Source: CAXXOZ01 sp963676435
GTDB lineage: Bacteria; Bacillota; Clostridia; Lachnospirales; Lachnospiraceae
Direction of reading: 5' to 3'
DNA: 8,152 nucleotides
NCBI GenBank assembly: GCA_963676435.2
Contig: CAXXOZ010000004.1
Location: 1 to 8,152, forward strand
Of this stretch, positions 6,424 to 8,152 are shown piece by piece. How positions within the stretch are numbered: the first letter of the stretch is position 1; each line of letters opens with the position of its first letter. The notes below the pieces were generated by a model, which saw only the letters and a list, made by a program, of their open reading frames with translations, made no database searches and was not told the DNA's origin. The position numbers were made by a program, and so were the translations under genes.

Positions 6424-7478
6424 TCAATCGTTCCTCTGCTTCATCCATTCCAGAATGGCTTCGGCCGTTGCTGCGGCGTCTTCGTTCCGGAAGATGGCGG
6501 AAAATTCCTTTTTGTTAAAGTTGTAGCGGGGGATCGTAGTATTTCACCAACAGATCTTCGATGACCGCATCGAAATCGTGCTGGCGCACCTGCTCCTTGT
6601 ATCCCTCGACACGCGCTTCATTCAAATAGGATTTCAAACGGTCAAGCGCTGCGAGGAGCTCCGCTTCATTGCTGTGGAGGTAATCTTTTTTGATCTGTTC
6701 GATCCGGTAATCCAATGAAGCCTCGATGTTCAGGTTTATGCCTTTCTGCATCGCATCAATCAACGAAGGCGGGCAATACGGCCTGTCCGATCCGCTTGCT
6801 TTCGCCTTCAGTAAAGACGATCAGCGGCTCCTTCCAGCCAGCGGCGCTCTCGACCAACAGGCTCTCGAACATTTTTTGGTTGTGTGGCTGTTTCTTCTTA
6901 AGGCCGACGCCTCCGAAGACGGACCCTCTGTTGTTGGCGCAGGCTTCCAGATCAAGCACATTGGCTCCAAGCTTCTTCAGTTCCTCCAGGATGGCTGTTT
7001 TCCCGGTCCCGGTATTGCCGTAAAGGGTCACAAACTGGACCTTTTCGAACAATACAGGAATCATGTTGTTGATCGTGCTGCGGTAGTTTTTGTAGCCGCC
7101 TTCCATCCGGTGGACATTCATCCCCAAAGATTTGAGTAAGGAAAAAATCGAACTACTGCGGAATCCTCCCCTGCTGCAGAAGATGACGACTTGGTTGTAG
7201 GCTTTTGTATACTCCTGGAAGAGGCTGAACATTTCCGGTAATCTTGGGGAAATGGTTTGGATACCGTGGCTTTTAGCATCGTCGATCTTGCCGGCGACGT
7301 AAAGCGTCCCTACTGTTTTCCTATCCTCATCATCCAGGACCGGCACATTTACGGCACCCGGTATGGTTGACTTCGCATATTCTGACGGACTCCTGACGTC
7401 CACATACAGAATCGATTTGTCTCCGCGTTGCTGTTCTATTTCTTCATACGTTGCGACTGGTTTCAATTGGTTCACCAC
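6424..7478 (-). CDS. selU: tRNA 2-selenouridine synthase (SelU/MnmH/YbbB), two frame breaks
   Basis: Uses selenophosphate to replace the sulfur of 2-thiouridine at the wobble position (34) of certain tRNAs, through an S-geranylated intermediate. Restored length is about 350 residues (family about 360). An N-terminal rhodanese domain shows YVDVRSPSEY and the catalytic loop FCSRGGFRSSS (Cys101). A P-loop domain follows with GNTGTGKT (154-161), LDLEACANNRGSVFG and TEGESKRIGQAVLPPSL; the C-terminus carries YYDPRYNF. Frame breaks: GGG at 6771-6773 and five Gs at 6528-6532 (plus-strand reading) are each one base too long. Start is uncertain: GTG 7478 or GTG 7475 fits the family N-terminus but has only a weak ribosome site. 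A TTG at 7568 lies inside the hairpin after dbpA and is less likely. It is convergent with the selenium operon, whose SelD should supply its substrate. Confidence 0.94.
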
Positions 7479-7547
7479 TTTCTGATTCTTAGTATAGCCT
7501 CTGCCGGGCTGGAATGCCACCCGAAATCTTGAGGCAAGCGCGGCAAA

Positions 7548-7590
7548 ACGACCCGACAAGCTCCTCAATTAACGGAGACATGCGGGTCGT
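7548..7590 (-). terminator. hairpin after dbpA, probable weak terminator
   Basis: ACGACCCG (7548-7555) pairs with CGGGTCGT (7583-7590), with CTCC/GGAG pairing inside. On the minus strand it comes about 30 bases after the dbpA stop and ends in only four Ts before GCCGCG. It may therefore be a leaky terminator, allowing some read-through into selU. Confidence 0.5.
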
Positions 7591-7618
7591 CGCATTCAAG
7601 CGTTCAATTTTGCTGCAT

Positions 7619-8152
7619 CTATTTCTTTGCTTTATGCACTTTCAATGCTTTGCCTTTGACGGTTGCGGTTCTGCATCTCGGAAATCACAAAAGGGCCTTT
7701 GCCATTCAGGATTTCGATGTATGTCACGTTTTCCTGGATCGTGATGATGCCGATATCATCCGCATCGATGCCGGGAATATTGGTCAGCGTGCCGACGAAA
7801 TCGATGGCGCGCAGTTTTTTCTTCTTGCCGCCGTTGAAATAGACTTTGGTGATGTCCTTGTTCAATTCCCGGTTCCGTGCCTGTTTGATGACGGGGCGTT
7901 CCTGCAGTTTCTTTCGAAAGTCGCTTTATGATGCTGCACGAAGCGGGCGCTCGGCGGATTGATTTCAGTGATTTCCTGCTGAGCGAAGTCTTGCACTGCC
8001 TGCCAGCTTCTTTCCTCATTAGGCGTAACCAAGGTCAGGGCTATCCCAGTTTTACCGGCGCGTCCGGTCCTGCCGGTACGGTGGATGAAGCTCTCTTTCT
8101 CTTCGGGGACATCATAATTGACGACATGCGTCACGTTATCGACGTCGATCCC
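7619..8152 (-). CDS. dbpA: DEAD-box RNA helicase DbpA/YxiN, C-terminal part, two frame breaks
   Basis: ATP-dependent RNA helicase of ribosome assembly. Only the end is present; the gene runs off the right edge, so the DEAD box itself is not seen. Visible parts: GIDVDNVTHVVNYDVP (motif V region) and HRTGRTGRAGK (motif VI) of helicase domain 2, a linker, then a DbpA RNA-binding domain (KVYFNGGKKKKLRAIDFVG, IPGIDADDIGIITI, YIEILNGKG). In YxiN/DbpA that domain binds hairpin 92 of 23S rRNA. Frame breaks: the run at 7912-7914 appears one base short, which is the only deletion in the window, and TT at 7663-7664 is one base too long. Repair gives the C-terminus TVKGKALKVHKAKK and a TAG stop at 7619-7621. 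The domain match is strong; subfamily naming rests on it. Confidence 0.9.

Noticed and set aside
7478..7568. TTG at 7568 as the selU start
   Set aside because: It lies inside the terminator-like hairpin after dbpA, has no ribosome site, and would add about 30 residues without family similarity.

Overview
The window looks like a chromosomal segment of a low-GC Gram-positive bacterium, most likely a Firmicute of the Lactobacillales. The reasons are strong AGGAGG-type ribosome sites, a YxiN/DbpA-type RNA helicase, and a selD-yedF-DUF3343-cysteine desulfurase operon of the kind known from Enterococcus. The moderate GC of the host genes would fit a Carnobacteriaceae member such as Trichococcus, but I cannot establish the genus from sequence alone.

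Layout. (1) Positions 1-1147, minus strand: recQ DNA helicase, cut off by the left edge. Its 5' leader forms a long stem that covers the ribosome site. (2) 1415-4544, plus strand: a tight four-gene selenium operon, namely selD (selenophosphate synthetase), yedF (TusA-like plus DsrE-like sulfur/selenium carrier), a DUF3343 small carrier-like protein and a SufS-type cysteine desulfurase. The last three overlap by 4 and 8 bases. (3) About 4553-6122: an AT-rich IS110-family insertion sequence with its transposase on the minus strand and about 230 bases of structured non-coding DNA before it. (4) About 6130-6418: host DNA again, with an inverted repeat, three tandem 52-53 base hairpin repeats and a strong terminator. 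(5) 6424-7478, minus strand: selU (mnmH), tRNA 2-selenouridine synthase. (6) 7619-8152, minus strand: the C-terminal part of dbpA, cut off by the right edge.

How the genes fit together. The desulfurase can release selenium or sulfur as a persulfide/perselenide, YedF and DUF3343 can carry it, SelD makes selenophosphate, and SelU uses selenophosphate to convert 2-thiouridine to 2-selenouridine in tRNA. No selA, selB, selC, yqeB, yqeC or molybdenum hydroxylase is visible here. Within the window the only evident consumer of selenophosphate is therefore SelU, encoded convergently beyond the insertion sequence.

Quality warning. Every long gene except DUF3343 is interrupted by single-base length changes in short homopolymer runs. 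I count 15, of which 14 are one base too long and one is a base short. Removing them restores continuous, full-motif proteins, including in the transposase. I treat them as probable sequencing or assembly errors, annotate the genes as whole CDSs, and give the position of each break.
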